Below, one piece after another: positions 43,101-54,138 of a DNA stretch of 64,000 bases. The stretch is from assembly GCA_004431415.1 (NCBI GenBank), contig QPMI01000662.1:62001-126000 (forward strand). Direction: 5' to 3'. The notes beneath the pieces are model-generated. The model was not told where the DNA came from. It ran no database searches and saw only the letters and a list, made by a program, of their open reading frames with translations. Numbering within the stretch: position 1 is the stretch's first letter; each line of letters opens with the position of its first letter. The position numbers and the translations under genes are program-made. The stretch comes from Cyanophora paradoxa. Its lineage: Eukaryota; Glaucocystophyceae; Cyanophorales; Cyanophoraceae.

Positions 43101-44257
43101 GAGGCGCCCTCGACGGCGTCGACGATGCGCTGGACGTACTGCTGCCGCAGGGCGCAGACGCGGTCCGACGGCTTCACCTCCAGCACCGCCCGGTAGAGCA
43201 CGTTGTCCTGGTACCCGAAGAGCGACGGCCGCAGCGGCGACGGGTACGGGATCTGCTCCTCCGCCAGCTGCGGGCTGAGCGAGCCCTCCAGCAGCCACTC
43301 CACGCGCATGTCCGCGAAGCCGCGGAGGCGCGGGAAGAACGGGAGGCTTGGCGCCGCCGTCCGGCCCGCGCCCCCGGCGGCCCCCCAGGAGCCCGACACG
43401 AGCTGCATGCCTTGGCGCGCGTACGGGAAGGTCGAGGGCGCCGTGGCGGCGGCGGCGCCGGCCTGTGCGCGCCCGACGCCGTGGCGCTCGCGCGCGTGCT
43501 GGCACGCGCGCACCAGCGCCGCCGAGAGCGCCGCGTGGATCGCCCGCTCCTCCGACTCCAGTGTGCTCTCCGCGAAGGGCGGGTTGTCCCCCACCGAGAC
43601 GAAGGCGCGGAACTGGCCGCCCGCGGACGGCTCGGCGTGGATCTTGGGCTTGCCGAATCCCATCGCGAGACAGAGCCTGTCCAGGGCCGTCTGCACGTCC
43701 CGCATGCTCGAGCTCGCGCTCGAGACGGTCTGGAACGCAAGCTCGAACGCCGCCTCAATCGCCGCCATCTGCTGCTGGCCGAGCCCGGCGAGCGAGCTCG
43801 AGGGACCGCCCTGCACGACAGCGCTCGCCCTCGACGCGACGAGCGGCTGCAGGATGGCCGCAAGGCTCGCCCCTGCGTCGGCCGCGCTGCGGGACTGCTG
43901 CTGCTGCTGCTGCTGCGCGCTCGCGGCCAGCAGCGAGGTGAGGAGCTGCACGGCGCCGGGCGAGCTCGCGCCCTGCTGCGTTTGCTGCTGTCGTTGTGCA
44001 TAGAGCGACTGTTCTTGTCTCTGGTTCGCTTGCGTCTGAGCTGCGGCCCATTGCTGGAGGGCTGTCGTTGCGGTCCCGTTTGCCGAGGTCGCGTCCCCTA
44101 ACCCACCGCCAGTGGCATACGGGGATGCGCTTTGAGAGGCCTTGCTGCCCGCTTGCGACGCTTGCTCGTCGCTGGGAAGCTGCGAGACGATCCGCAGGAT
44201 CTCCAGCAGGTCTTGCTGCGGTATGCTCGTCGATGCTCCCGCTGCTCCGTCGGCCAT
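40166..44257 (-). CDS. Non-canonical poly(A)/terminal uridylyl transferase-like protein, probably catalytically inactive
   Basis: The ATG at 44257 ('MADGAAGASTSIPQQDLLEI') starts a long Gln/Ala/Ser-rich N-terminal region with a Q run ('SAQQQQQQQSRSAADAG'). A folded region follows ('PKIHAEPSAGGQFRAFVSVG', 'FADMRVEWLLEGSL'). The nucleotidyltransferase core is 'YVQRIVDAVEGASPSAQ' plus 'ALFGSVVTGTDVLASDVNVH', then 'GVVCNVLFNAPACLRSTRLL', 'ILKLWRWRRAV' and 'GIPSYAWSVLAVAFLVV', the PAP-central pattern. The PAP-associated part 'SMFEVLRGFFNAYSG' follows. The expected second metal-binding Asp is Asn (SDVN), and the third carboxylate position also reads Asn (VCNVLFN), so polymerisation may be lost. The C-terminal half is Pro/Ser-rich and very acidic, ending 'VIDHVVCEIDDDWER'. 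It is otherwise close to the TUT/GLD-2/Cid1 group. Confidence 0.7.
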
Positions 44258-44780
44258 CGCCGCGCTGGGCCCTCTGCGCGCGCACAAGGCCTTCAGCTCA
44301 CGTGCGGCGTTGGTCGCAAGCGGCCGGACACGCTGCGCGAGTCGCACCACACAAGGGCCCTTCACTGCGTGTGTCGGTTCTGTCCCGTAAGGGCTCTCGC
44401 GGGCCCGCGGATACCGCGTGCCTGAAGCATCGCGGAATATGTGCTCAGCCTCGGCGACTTGGGCGAGTGTACCCAGGTCGCCCCCAAAACTTTTGATCTG
44501 AGTTTGTGTAGTTTGCTTCGTTGTTTGCTGTGCGTTTGTGTAGTTTGCTTCGTTGTTTTTCTCTCGACACTCGCCGCGCTCCCGCAACGCCCCTGAGCAC
44601 CCGGCGCCAGAATCCCCGAAAACCCCAGGTCCAGGAAAGAGTGAAAAAGAACTTGTCTGCTCTGGTTTGTACAGAAACGCTTACGCAAGCAAGAGGAACG
44701 AGAGAGGGAGCGGAAGAAGGAGGATGAGGAGGAGTAGGAGGAGGAGAAGGAGGAGGGGCGGCGGGGCTGGAGCTGCCCCC
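44258..44780. other. Spacer with a tandem TTTGTGTAGTTTGCTTCGTTG repeat
   Basis: About 520 bases between the start of the polymerase-like gene and the stop of the DM10 gene, both on the minus strand. A T-rich unit of about 30 bases containing TTTGTGTAGTTTGCTTCGTT occurs twice in tandem (44504-44559). A GGA-rich run lies at 44715-44765. No exon was found. It should contain the promoter of the polymerase-like gene. Confidence 0.6.
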
Positions 44781-47244
44781 TCACGAGCTGATGTCCTTGA
44801 GGAGGCGGACGAACTCCTCGAGGTTGATCTTGCCGTCGCCGTCCTCGTCCCAGTGGAAGACGATGGAGGCGATCTCCTGCTCGGAGAACTTGGCGCCGGC
44901 CGCGGCCGCCGCCGCGCGCATCTCCCGCTTGTCGATGAAGCCGTCCCGGTCCGTGTCGAGCTGCTGGAAGACCCCCGCCGCCTCCGCCGGCATCGCCCCG
45001 CCCACTATTGCCCGCAGCCGCTCGAACCACGTGTTCGGCACCGCGTGCGGGAACAGCCGCGGGTTCTGCTCCATGAACCGCAGCGAGTAGTCGTCGGCCT
45101 CGAGCAGTTGGAACTGCGGCGCGGGGGCGTGTCAGCGCTCCTGGCCCGGCGCGGGGGGGCGAGGGGGGCCGGGTCACCTTGTGGAAGTGCATGAGGAGCT
45201 CGGCGCCGACGGTGAACTGGTGGACCTCGTAGTAGTCCTCGCGGTCGGGGAGCCGCATGCGCATGCGCTCGAGGAACTTCCCGCCGATGATGCCCGAGTT
45301 GCGCTTGGGCGGCTCGTAGACGCCGACGGTGTCGTCGGCGAGGTAGTAGGAGACGATGAAGCGGCGGGCTATGTCCTCGGGGGCCGTCGTCACCATGCGC
45401 GCCGTGAAGCGCAGGATCTTCCGGTCGTTCTCCATGATCTTCTTGAAGTCCTTCTTCGGCACCTTGGGGATCAGGTAGATGAACGAGCCGAGCGAGTCCT
45501 CGTCCGACCCGAACCCGTTGTACGGCGGCCGGTCCATCGTCGGCGGCGCCGGCTCCTCCTCCCGGATGTCCAGCGGCGACCAGTCCGCGATCCCGTACTG
45601 CCGCTTGTAGTACTCCCGCGTGAACGGGTCCGCATCGTACCTGCCGGGCGCCCCCTCGTCAGGCACGGGCAGCGGGGCGGGGCGGGGCGGGGCGCGGGCG
45701 GACAGGAGGAATGGCCGCTTGAAGACGGTGATGACCTTGCCGACGCCGAGGTCGCGGTCCTTGTAGAAGCCCGTCTGCATGATGCTCTGCCCGGGCACCG
45801 AGAACTCGCCTGCGCGGAGGCGGCGTTCGGCGGGCGCCCCGAAGGGCGGGGGCGGGGGCGAGGGCCGGGCCGCACTCTCTCCGGTCTCGTGGGAGACGAG
45901 GGCGGTGTCGAGGATCTTGGGGAGCTTCTGCCGGCGGAGCAGCAGGGGGAACGGGTCCCGCCCAGAGTTCGCCTTGTTGACCTCCAGGATCTCGATCGTG
46001 TCGTCGGCCAGGTAGTAGTGCAGGATGAAGGAGCGCTTCTCGCCGTACAGCGCGTTGCGGTCGTCCCACACGCAGTAGAAGCGCAGGACCTTGCGGTCGT
46101 TCTTCAGGAACTGCTCCAGAGTGTCCTCCCGCAGGATGCCCGCCGCCTTCCCGAGCTTCGCCTCCATAAAGCGCGTCCTGGGCGCGCGCGCCTCAGCAAT
46201 CCGTCCAGGGCGCGGGGGCGAGGGGCGCGGGGGGCGCACAGGTCGTCGTCCTTGGGCTTCGGCGGGCCGCCCGCGCGGCCCTTGAGCTTCGCGGTCATCA
46301 CTGTGCGCAGCGTCTGGTACGCGTCGCTGGGCGCCTCCTCCGGCTCGCCGAGCTCAATGCCGAGCTTCTCGTAGAAGCTCTGCCGGGGGCGTCAGCGAAC
46401 GCCGGCGAAGTCCACTGGGATCGCAAAGCGCCGGCTCACCCTGGTGAAAGGATCGCAGTTGTAGATCCGGAAAGTGCGGCCGTAGAAGGTAACCTCGGTG
46501 CCGATGTTCAGGTCCTGCGGCAGGGTTAGCATCCGGTGGGCAGCGGTCTCGGTTTGCCCCTGACCTGGAGAGTGAAGAAGTCGTTCGGGTTGGCCGCCTT
46601 AGGCACGCGGTGCCGCTTCAGGAACACGCCCTGAGGGATGCCGCTGTTCTCACGCTTTGGCTCGGCCACATGGATCGAGTCGTCCTCCAGGTAGTAGTAG
46701 ATCACACAGAGCCGAACGCGGTATGTCTCCGTGTTGCTCTCGTGCACAGATTCCTTGAAATAAGCATCGAAGCGAAGGACCTGCGTGGGTGCTATATCAG
46801 GCTCAAGGGAGACGCCGGAAGCTCAGCCGCCGCACCTTGCGGTCAAACGCCACCCATGCAGGAAGAGCTGGTGCATCGTCTTCGATGCTCGCTTGCCTTG
46901 CGAGGGTCGAGGCTAGGGACTGGGCGGTGGCTGTAAGCCGAGAGCTGGGCTGGAAGCCTGGCTTCGGCACTCCGCCAATTGCAGGCTTCTCGTCCTGTAC
47001 TGTGCGCATCTGCGCCTTGAAGTCGAATGCATGGGACTTCTTGAAGTTGGTAACCTGCGAGGTGGAAGACAGTCGCCGAATTAGCCAGCTACACTCAAAC
47101 GCAGGAGGAGCGAAGCCAAGCTCTACAGGTACAAGCTATACAGCCTGCGGCACTGTGGTGGCTCCGCCTCACCGTGGGATCCACGTAGGTGTTGCCGGGG
47201 AGGAAGGGAATGCCCGGGATCTTCTTCGGGCTGCCCGTTGCCAT
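44781..47244 (-). CDS. EFHC1/RIB72-like axonemal protein with DM10 domains and EF-hands
   Basis: A protein of ciliary doublet microtubules (inner-junction/ribbon group) by family knowledge. The ATG at 47244 starts '[20 protein letters not shown]', the family N-terminus. Three DM10 domains follow: first '[12 protein letters not shown]', '[20 protein letters not shown]'; second '[13 protein letters not shown]', '[20 protein letters not shown]'; third '[12 protein letters not shown]', '[20 protein letters not shown]'. Each is followed by the shared '[13 protein letters not shown]'- or '[10 protein letters not shown]'-type strand. The C-terminus has two EF-hand loops with good calcium ligands, '[12 protein letters not shown]' and '[12 protein letters not shown]', and ends 'VRLLKDISS'. 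Three DM10 domains plus EF-hands is the standard order. The gene implies that the organism builds motile flagella. Confidence 0.92.
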
Positions 47245-47432
47245 GCTGGCGACGCTAGCGAGCTGCTATGCAAGCTGCCGGGGCGCTGATCTGCTTAGCG
47301 CTGAGTTGCTTCCTTGAGGCTTCGGATGTTAAATTAGCCAAGAGTTGTGTACCCGAGGCTACCAATTAGACTGTACCCTTCCGGTGGCAGGATTCGGCGC
47401 ATCGGTTCCTCTGTGCGCCGGTTACGGTCGCA

Positions 47433-49396
47433 ATGCTTGGCAGGTTTGCGAACGCGCTCGGCTGGCTGCGTCCCCGCAAGCGCCAACGCGTGGAAGACCG
47501 GGAGCCCGCAGCAGCGACGCCTCCACCCGGCAGCCCGCTCGACGCCCTCGAGCTCCCGGACGCGGTACTGCGGCGCGTGTGCCTCGAGGTGGGTGCGCAG
47601 CATGTGCAGGCTTTGTACGGCGTCAGCAGGCGGTTCCGCCGCATCCTCGCCGAGACGTCCTGGCCGGTCCTCCGGCTCGAGCTGGCCATCGGCACGGGGC
47701 GCGCCAAACACGAGCAGACGCAGCGCGACCCCGCGCATGCCGGAGACGCCGTCCGCGCTCTTGCCGCATGGGCCGAGCGGTTTAGGCGCGGGAGCGTGCG
47801 TTCCGCCGCCCGCATCGAGATCTGCATCTGCCTCCCCGCTGGAGCCCCGCATGTGCTCGAAGACGAAGCGCGCGCGCGCCGCGTCTCGCCGCTTGACGCC
47901 CGCGCAGGAGTCCGCTGCCCGCCTACGCGCGGATCTGGCCCTGGCGTACGGCGGCATCGCGGGGCTCTGGTCGGCGGCGTGCGAGCGCGCCGCCGCGGCG
48001 CCCTCGGAGCTGGCGGTCGTCGTGGAGGGCGGCGGCGCCGCCGCCGCGCCGGCGCCGACGCCGGCGGCCTTTGGCTTCGAGTCGGTGCTGGTGGAGGCGG
48101 CGGGGCTCCACCCCGGGGGCACCCTGGCCGAGCTCGCCGTCGACTCCGACGAGGCCTTCGTACCCCTCTCGCCCTCGCCCGTCGCCCTCAGCCCCGCCGC
48201 GCTCTCCAGCGCCCTCCGCCGGCACGCCGCCAGCCTCAGGATGCTCGCCCTGCCCCTGCAGGGCTTCCTCACGGAGGCGCACGCCGCCGGCCTGGCGGCG
48301 GCCGCGCCGGGGCTGGCGCAGCTCACAGTCTCCCTCCCGCCGGACGCCAGCGAGGCTGCCGCCTGCGCCGCCGCCCTCTCCGCCCTCCCCGCCCTCTGTT
48401 CCCTGCGCCTTCGCTGGCCGCCCCGCCCGCCGCCCGCCGCCCACGGCCCCGACCTCGCCCCAGCCCTCCGCGCCCTCGCCGCGGGGCCCGCCGCCGCCTC
48501 CCTCCGCAGCCTCTACCTCGGCCGTCCGCCCTTGCCCCCGCAACTAGCCCATCCGCCCCTTCTCAACGGCCCTGCAGGCTGCGGGCCGCTGTCGCCGGCG
48601 GGAATCGCCGCCCTTCAGGGCATTCCCGGCCTCGAGGAGCTCACCCTCGCGGTGCACCCGCCACTGCGCCCGCTCGGGTCCGACCAGCCGAGTCGCCGCG
48701 GCAGGTCGACGCGACGAGCGCGGCGGGCGCGGCGGGGCTCGCCGCCCTCGCGGCCCTGCGCGAGCTCTACGTGCGCGTCGAGATCTCCCCCGCAGACGAC
48801 GGCGGCGTCGCCTGCCGCGCCCTCGCGGCCGCCTTGGCGGCCTCGGCCTCGGGCGGCGGCTGCGGGCGGCGGGTGTGCAGGTGGCGCCAGCGGGGGGCGA
48901 GCCGGCGGTGCGAGCGCTGCGGGCGGGCCCGCGGGCCCTCGACGAGGCAGCCCTCGCCGCCCTCCTTGCCGCCTGCGCCCTCTCCCTCGCCTTTCTCGAG
49001 TGCGCGCCACGCCCCTCGAGCTCTCTCGGTGCGCCCCGACGGGGGGCGGGGGCAGCGTGAACGTGTACGTGGAGCGGGCGCCGTCGGAGGCGCTGCTGGA
49101 GTGCCTCGCCGGCTGCCCCCGCCTCCGCTCCCTCGTCCTCCGCCACTTCACCCGCTCCGCCGTCCGCCTCGTCCCTTACAGGCGCCCGCCCTCGCCCGCC
49201 CCCGCCCTTCCCCCTCTCACCCCTCTCCAGCCTTCAACCGGCGGCGGCGCTGGCGGGGCGGGCGGCGGTGCGCGTGCTGGTCTTCGTCCCCGAGGAGTGC
49301 GGGCCGGCGCTCCCCCCCATCTGCTCCGCCCTCCTCGACGAATGGCTCCCCGACCGCGCCTGCTGCTACTCCGACGAGTGCCCCCCGCCCTCCTAG
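47433..49396 (+). CDS. F-box-like / leucine-rich repeat protein
   Basis: A candidate substrate receptor of an SCF ubiquitin ligase. The ATG at 47433 gives 'MLGRFANALGWLRPRKRQRV', then an F-box-like helix set 'LELPDAVLRRVCLEVGAQHV', 'LYGVSRRFRRILAETSW'. The rest consists of Ala/Leu-rich repeats: 'LRMLALPLQGFLTEAHAAGL', 'LAQLTVSLPPDASEA', 'LPALCSLRLRWPPRP', 'GIPGLEELTLAVHPPL', 'LAALAALRELYVRVEISP', 'CPRLRSLVLRHFTRSAVRL', and a last exon 'VRVLVFVPEECGPALPP' ending 'CYSDECPPPS' (TAG 49394-49396). Several introns of the usual 50-70 nt interrupt the second half. The F-box match is moderate and the repeats are degenerate, so the receptor role is inference. It is divergent from the DM10 gene with a 188-bp gap. 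Confidence 0.65.
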
Positions 49397-49539
49397 AGTC
49401 GATCTCGAGCCCAATGTGAGTCACCTACTCGGTGGCTGAGCGGCCGCACGATGCATTCGCGGTTCGGTTCAAATCGGTGAACATATCTGCCTGCCTTTTA
49501 TCTCTTCGGGGCGCGGGGCGGCGGGGCCGGGGCGGGGCC

Positions 49540-51830
49540 TCAGAAGAAGCCGCCGTGCTGGACGCCGACGTCGACGAGGAGCTCGTAGAGGACGCGGCCC
49601 TTGCCCTTGTCCTCGTACAGCGCGATCCGCTGCACGTTCGGCGCCCCCGGCGGCGGCCGGAAGCCCGGGGGGGCCCCCGGGGGGGCCTGGCCGGCGGCGA
49701 GGGCGCCGAGGAAGAGGGCGGAGCTGGAGATGTAGTCGTCCTTGACGCCGTGGTCCTGGTCGAGCAGCACGAAGCGCACCACCGCTGCGGGCGGAGCGGG
49801 GCAGGGCTCGGCGGCGCGCGCGCTCGGCATGCGGGCGAAGGGGCACCGTATTCGAGGCTGGGGACGTCGAAGTCGAGGAGCTCGTTCCAGACGGGGTTGC
49901 GGAGCTCGTTCCAGATGGTCTTGGTGTTCTTGGCGACCATCGAGGAGGTGGCGCGGGCGCCGTCGTCGGCGAGGTAGTAGATCTGCACCGCCACGTACAG
50001 GTCGTCCGCGTCCCGGTTCACCACCTGCGCAGCAGCCCCGCGTCGGCGTGCTGCCTCCCCGCGGGGCCCCAGCGCCCCACCCGCCGGGCGGGACCTTGTT
50101 CATGTCGTTCATGGAGATCTTGGAGGAGGCGACCTGCCGCGCCTCCAGCACCCGCAGCGCCACCCGCGCCCGCCCCGGCGCCCCGGGCCCCAGCGACGCC
50201 CGCCCCATCCCCGCCGGCCGCGCCGCCAGCGTGCCCCCGCCCTGCCGCAGGTGCGGCGGCTTGAGCACGAAGCCGCAGGATCCTCCCTTGGCGAACAGGG
50301 CCTGCGGGGGGGGCGCGGCCGGCTCAGCCGGGCCCCGCGGGCGCCGGGGGCGGGGCGGCGGGGGTCCGGCTCGCCTCCTGGATCTCGGTCGCCTTGCCGG
50401 CGCGCTGCATGTTGAGCGCCACCAGCGAGCAGCCGCTCGCCCAGAATGGCCAGGGGTCGAAGTTCTAGGTGGGCCCGCGGGTGAGTCGACGCGGTAGCCG
50501 CAGGGGAAGATGCGGTGGCCGCGGGGTACCTTGGAGTCGATGCGGTGGCCGCCGGGGAAGACTCGGGTGAGGGCGTAGCGGTTGGCCTCCACCAAGCGCT
50601 GCCCGGCGTTCGTGTCCACGCCGCACGCCATGCACGCCAGCAGCGCGTTCGGCGGGCTGATCATCTTCAGCACCTCCCCCTCGCTCGCGTTCCACACCGT
50701 GTCCGCCCGCCGCCCCTCCGCCGCCGCCGGCGGGCCCGAGCTTCGCTCCTTCCACTGCGCGGCGGGGGCGGGGGCGGGCCTCGGCGCCGGCGCGCGCGGG
50801 GGCCGCTCGGGCCGGGGGGCGGCCGCACGAGGAAGACGAGGTTGTCGAGGGCGGGGCACTGGTCCGCGGGGTTCGGCTTGTCCATCATGATGATCACGCG
50901 CCGGCGGAGCTGGTTGGGCGAGGGCAGCGGGCCTCGCTGCATGTGCGGCGGCAGCGGCGGGGCCAGCGCGCTCCCGAAGACCTCGTACAGGTCCCTGCGG
51001 GGTACAGGCTCGCCGCCCGAGCCGCGACGAGAGGGGCGGAGCCGGGCCGAGCCGAGGGCGCGCGCGGGGCGCACCGGGCCATGATGTTCCGCACTTCGGC
51101 AGAGCAGTGGTTCTCGAGGTCCAGGATGATGGGGAAGTCGTTGTTCGCCCAGGCGCTGCGCGCGTGGGTCGGCGCCGCTCAGCCCCGCGCGGCGCGCTGC
51201 ACTCACTGGACGGCGATGGTCTCCAGCACGCGCTTGAAACCCAGCCGCGAGACGAGCGTGTGTCCTGCACGCCGAGAGACGCGTGAGGCGAACTCGCCGC
51301 GCGTCGGTTGGGGCGGCGGACGGACCGTGGTAGACGACGGCGTCAGTCTCCTTCTCGCTCATGACGTTCGCGAAGTCCAGCCGCTGCGCGCCGTGGTTCG
51401 GGTCCCACACGTCCATCTCCAGGCACCTGTCGAGCGCCCAAGGCCGGCCAGCGGTGAGTTTGGAGTGAAGGGCTGAGCACGGTGCAACTTTGCTGGCGGA
51501 GCGGACCGGCAGCCCATACGGAGCGCTTCGGCATAGGCGGCGAGAGATGCGTCGCCAGCGAGCTGGCTCTCGGTCGCTGCGGCGGGACGGCCAGTCGGTA
51601 ACTTGGCGGGCAGTTTGGCGGTCTAGCCAGGAGTCGCGTTTATACGGATGAAATAGTCTCGAACCCATGTAGGTATTGTGACTCGTCGAGATAAAATAGT
51701 CGCTCAGCGGGAAGTCGTACGCGGGGTCGGCCGGCGGCGGGCGCGGCGGCTGCTGGACGTGGCCCTGCATACCCAACGCCGCCTGGCCATGGGCCATGCC
51801 AGGATGCTCGTTCGACTGCTGATTTCCCAT
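49540..51830 (-). CDS. Phosphoinositide-specific phospholipase C (X, Y and C2 domains)
   Basis: Hydrolyses phosphatidylinositol bisphosphate to IP3 and diacylglycerol at the plasma membrane. The ATG at 51830 gives 'MGNQQSNEH', a consensus N-myristoylation site (Gly2, Ser6). The X domain follows: 'LSDYFISTSHNTYMGS' with the catalytic His, 'RCLEMDVWDPNHG', 'DAVVYHGP' with the second His, 'AWANNDFPIILDLENHCSAE'. The Y domain shows 'MISPPNALLACMACGVDTNA', 'RVFPGGHRIDSK' and 'NFDPWPFWASGCSLVALNMQ'. The C2 domain reads 'ARVALRVLEARQVASS', 'VWNELLDFDVPSLEYG', 'VVRFVLLDQDHGVKDDYISS' and ends 'VGVQHGGFF' at the stop. No EF-hands or PH domain precede X, so it has the short plant-like layout. It is divergent from the CDCA7-like gene with a 144-bp gap. 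Confidence 0.9.
50465..50529 (-). other. 65-nt intron of the PLC gene that repeats the upstream exon
   Basis: Spliced between 'RVFPGGHRIDSK' and 'NFDPWPFW' of the Y domain; family conservation makes this splice certain in outline. The intron itself contains CGCGGCCACCGCATC and a following CTGCGGCTACCGCGTCGACTC, near copies of CGGCGGCCACCGCATCGACTC just before the donor. If translated it would read 'RGHRIFPCGYRVDS', a second version of the exon peptide. This suggests the intron arose by a short tandem duplication. Confidence 0.65.
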
Positions 51831-51974
51831 CCGGATGCAGTTTCCGTTTGGCACGGCAACCGAACTGCCTGTACCCGCCACCAGTAACTGCCGTACCCGC
51901 GCCAGCTGTGCAAACTCAGAGCAGTGGTGCGGTGTTGCGAGCTGCCACAGCTGCTGACATATTGCTTGAACACG

Positions 51975-53658
51975 ATGGCTAGCGATGCCAGCGACGAGGA
52001 GGTGTTCGACCTCGCGGACGCGCGAGAGAGCATGTTGCGGGCGCACAGGAGGGAGCTCGAACGTGCCCAGTGGGTTCGACGCTTTCAGCTTCTTCTTTTC
52101 GATTCGACTCGGCCTCGCCCTAACTGCCCCCAGCCCCTCGCACAGGATCTGGGCGGCGCCCCGAAGAAAAAGGCGACCCGGCGCAAGCGTTCGGACGGAG
52201 ACGAAGATTACGATCCGCGTGAGGAGTCGAAAGAATCCAAACCCTCCCGCCGCAGCGCTCGCTTGGTCGGAAAGGTGCGCCCCCGCGTGCTCCCGCCAAA
52301 ACCGCGACGGCCAGCATCGAGTGCTCACGCAGCCCGCCGAGGATCCTGGCTCCGACGGATCTGATATCGATGCGGACTCCGACAATGGACGCGAACGGCG
52401 GCGCCGGCCGCGGCGGGCGGGCAGCGCGAAGAAGATCAATGTTCAGAAAGATTACATCTTCCCGGTTGACAAGCTCGGGAGCTGCCGCGCGGCCCCGAAA
52501 GAAGGTGCGTACTGTAGGCTCCGCAGCATACGCGATATCGCCGCAGAGGACTCAGCGGAACGCAGAGCTTCTCGTCAACCAGGAGATGAAGAGGAAGCGC
52601 GGGCTGTACGATAAGGAGAACGGCGTGACGTGCGCGCTGCGCGCCCCACCCGTTCCCCCGGAGCCCGCTCACCCTCGTGCGCGCGCAGGTGCCACCAGTG
52701 CCGGCAGAAGACGAGCGACAAGAAGACGGAGTGCTCGGGCAAGGAGTGCCGGAAGACGGAGAAGGGTCACTTTTGCGCGAAGTGCCTGTACGACCGCTAC
52801 GGCGAGAGCATCGAGGAGGTGTGGGCCAACCCCAAGTGGACCTGCCCCGTCTGTGCGTCGCGCCCGTCGCCGCGCCCCGCCGCATCCCGCGGGTCGCGCT
52901 GACGGTCCCCGCCCTTGCCGCGCAGGCCGCGGCTTCTGCAACTGCTCGTTCTGCTGGGTACGGGGGGCTTGGGCGGTGGCGGGGGGGCGGGGCGGGGCTG
53001 AGGGGCGGGGCGCAGGCGGAGGCGACGGGGGCGCTGGCGCCGCGTGCGCGGCGGCTGGGGTACCTCTCCGTCGCCCACTACCTGGCCGACCGGCCCGGCC
53101 AGCTCGTCAGCGTGCGCCCCCGCCCCGCCCCGGCCCCGGCCGCACCCCGGGCGCCCCCGCCGACCCCGCCCCGCCCCGCGCCCCGCAGATGCCCGACTTC
53201 GACCGGAGGAAGCTGATGGCGCCGGGCCGGCAGCCGCCCGCGGTGCTTCCCGAGTCCCTGCGCCCACCCTCCGCCGCCCGCCGACGCCGTGCGCCGCGCA
53301 GCGCGAGGAGGCGCAGGCGCTAGCTCCCGCGCAGAGCAGCGCCACGCCGCGGCGCAAGGCGCCGGCACGGCCGGCGAGGGGCCGGCGCCCCGCCAAGCGA
53401 GCCCGCGCTGCCCCCGCTGAGGAGGAGGAGGACGAGGAGGAGGAGGACGAGGAGGAGGAGGAGGGCGAGCAGGACGAGGAGGAGGAGGAGGGCGAGGAGG
53501 AGAATGAGGAGGAGGCGGAGGAGGAGGCGGAGGAGGACGAGGAGGCTGCGAGGCCGCGGGCTCAGGTGCCGGGCACGGCGCGGAAGGAGAAGGCGGGCAA
53601 GGGCGCCTGGCACCGCATCAAGTCGTGGGCCACCTCCAAGATGAGATCCAGGTCCTAA
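51975..53658 (+). CDS. CDCA7-type 4-CXXC-R1 zinc-finger protein
   Basis: By family knowledge, CDCA7 proteins recruit the HELLS/DDM1 remodeller to chromatin and support DNA methylation. The ATG at 51975 starts 'MASDASDEEVFDLADARESM'. A basic and acidic N-terminal part follows ('KKKATRRKRSDGDEDYD', 'RRRRPRRAGSAKKI'). The zinc-finger region is clear: 'KCHQCRQKTSDKKTECSG', 'FCAKCLYDRYGESIEEVW', 'PKWTCPVC', 'RGFCNCSFC', which is the zf-4CXXC_R1 arrangement with all cysteines kept. 'ARRLGYLSVAHYLADRPGQL' after it is also typical of the family. The C-terminus has a Glu/Asp run of about 50 residues coded by GAG/GAC repeats (53418-53552), then a basic end 'WHRIKSWATSKMRSRS' (stop 53656-53658). The exact exon ends before the zinc finger are provisional. 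Confidence 0.88.
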
Positions 53659-54138
53659 GCTCGGCACCGCGCCGGCCGCGAACAAGCGATCCTCGCAAAT
53701 CTTGAAGCGAGAGCTCGAGGGGTGGAACACGGAACCGAGATATGATTCGGGGGCCCCACCTCATGATCATGATTGTACATGTGTTGATAATAATTAAATA
53801 CGTAAAAGGCTCAAAAACAACTCAGCGCGGAACATGCGAATGCGGATTCAGATTTCAAAGCTGCAGGTGATCGTAGTGCTACGGGGATGCATCGGGGGAC
53901 TGAAATTCATGGCTGCTATGCGAAAAACGGAGTCGATCCCAGGGGGTGCCCTTGCGGGTCATCGTCAAAGCCGGCAGCTAGTGCTGGCTGGGAGGAGCTC
54001 GAGCGAAGGACCCGCTACGGGGACCGAGAGCTAGAGCTGGACCGAGGCCGGCCAGGGAGACTAGCGGGGGGCTGAGAAGGCGAGTGCTGTGGCGCGACTA
54101 GGCGGGGAGTGAGAGGGGCCAGGCGGGCGGGAGGGGGG
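53659..54138. other. Intergenic spacer between convergent genes
   Basis: About 480 bases between the stop of the CDCA7-like gene and the stop of serine acetyltransferase on the other strand. The central part (53740-53840) is AT-rich. I found no exon, RNA gene or repeat in it. Confidence 0.5.

Noticed and set aside
44362-46239. Minus-strand frame of about 625 codons running from the DM10 gene to the polymerase-like gene
   Set aside because: The DM10 exons inside it are real, but the frame continues through introns and the spacer; the DM10 protein stops at 44781.
50667-52439. Minus-strand frame of about 590 codons extending PLC upstream over the CDCA7-like gene
   Set aside because: The MGNQQS start at 51830 has a myristoylation context and the region above it is the shared promoter and exons of the divergent gene.
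53418-53552. GAG-rich tract considered as a simple repeat independent of coding
   Set aside because: It is in frame with the CDCA7-like protein and encodes its acidic tail, so it is listed there.
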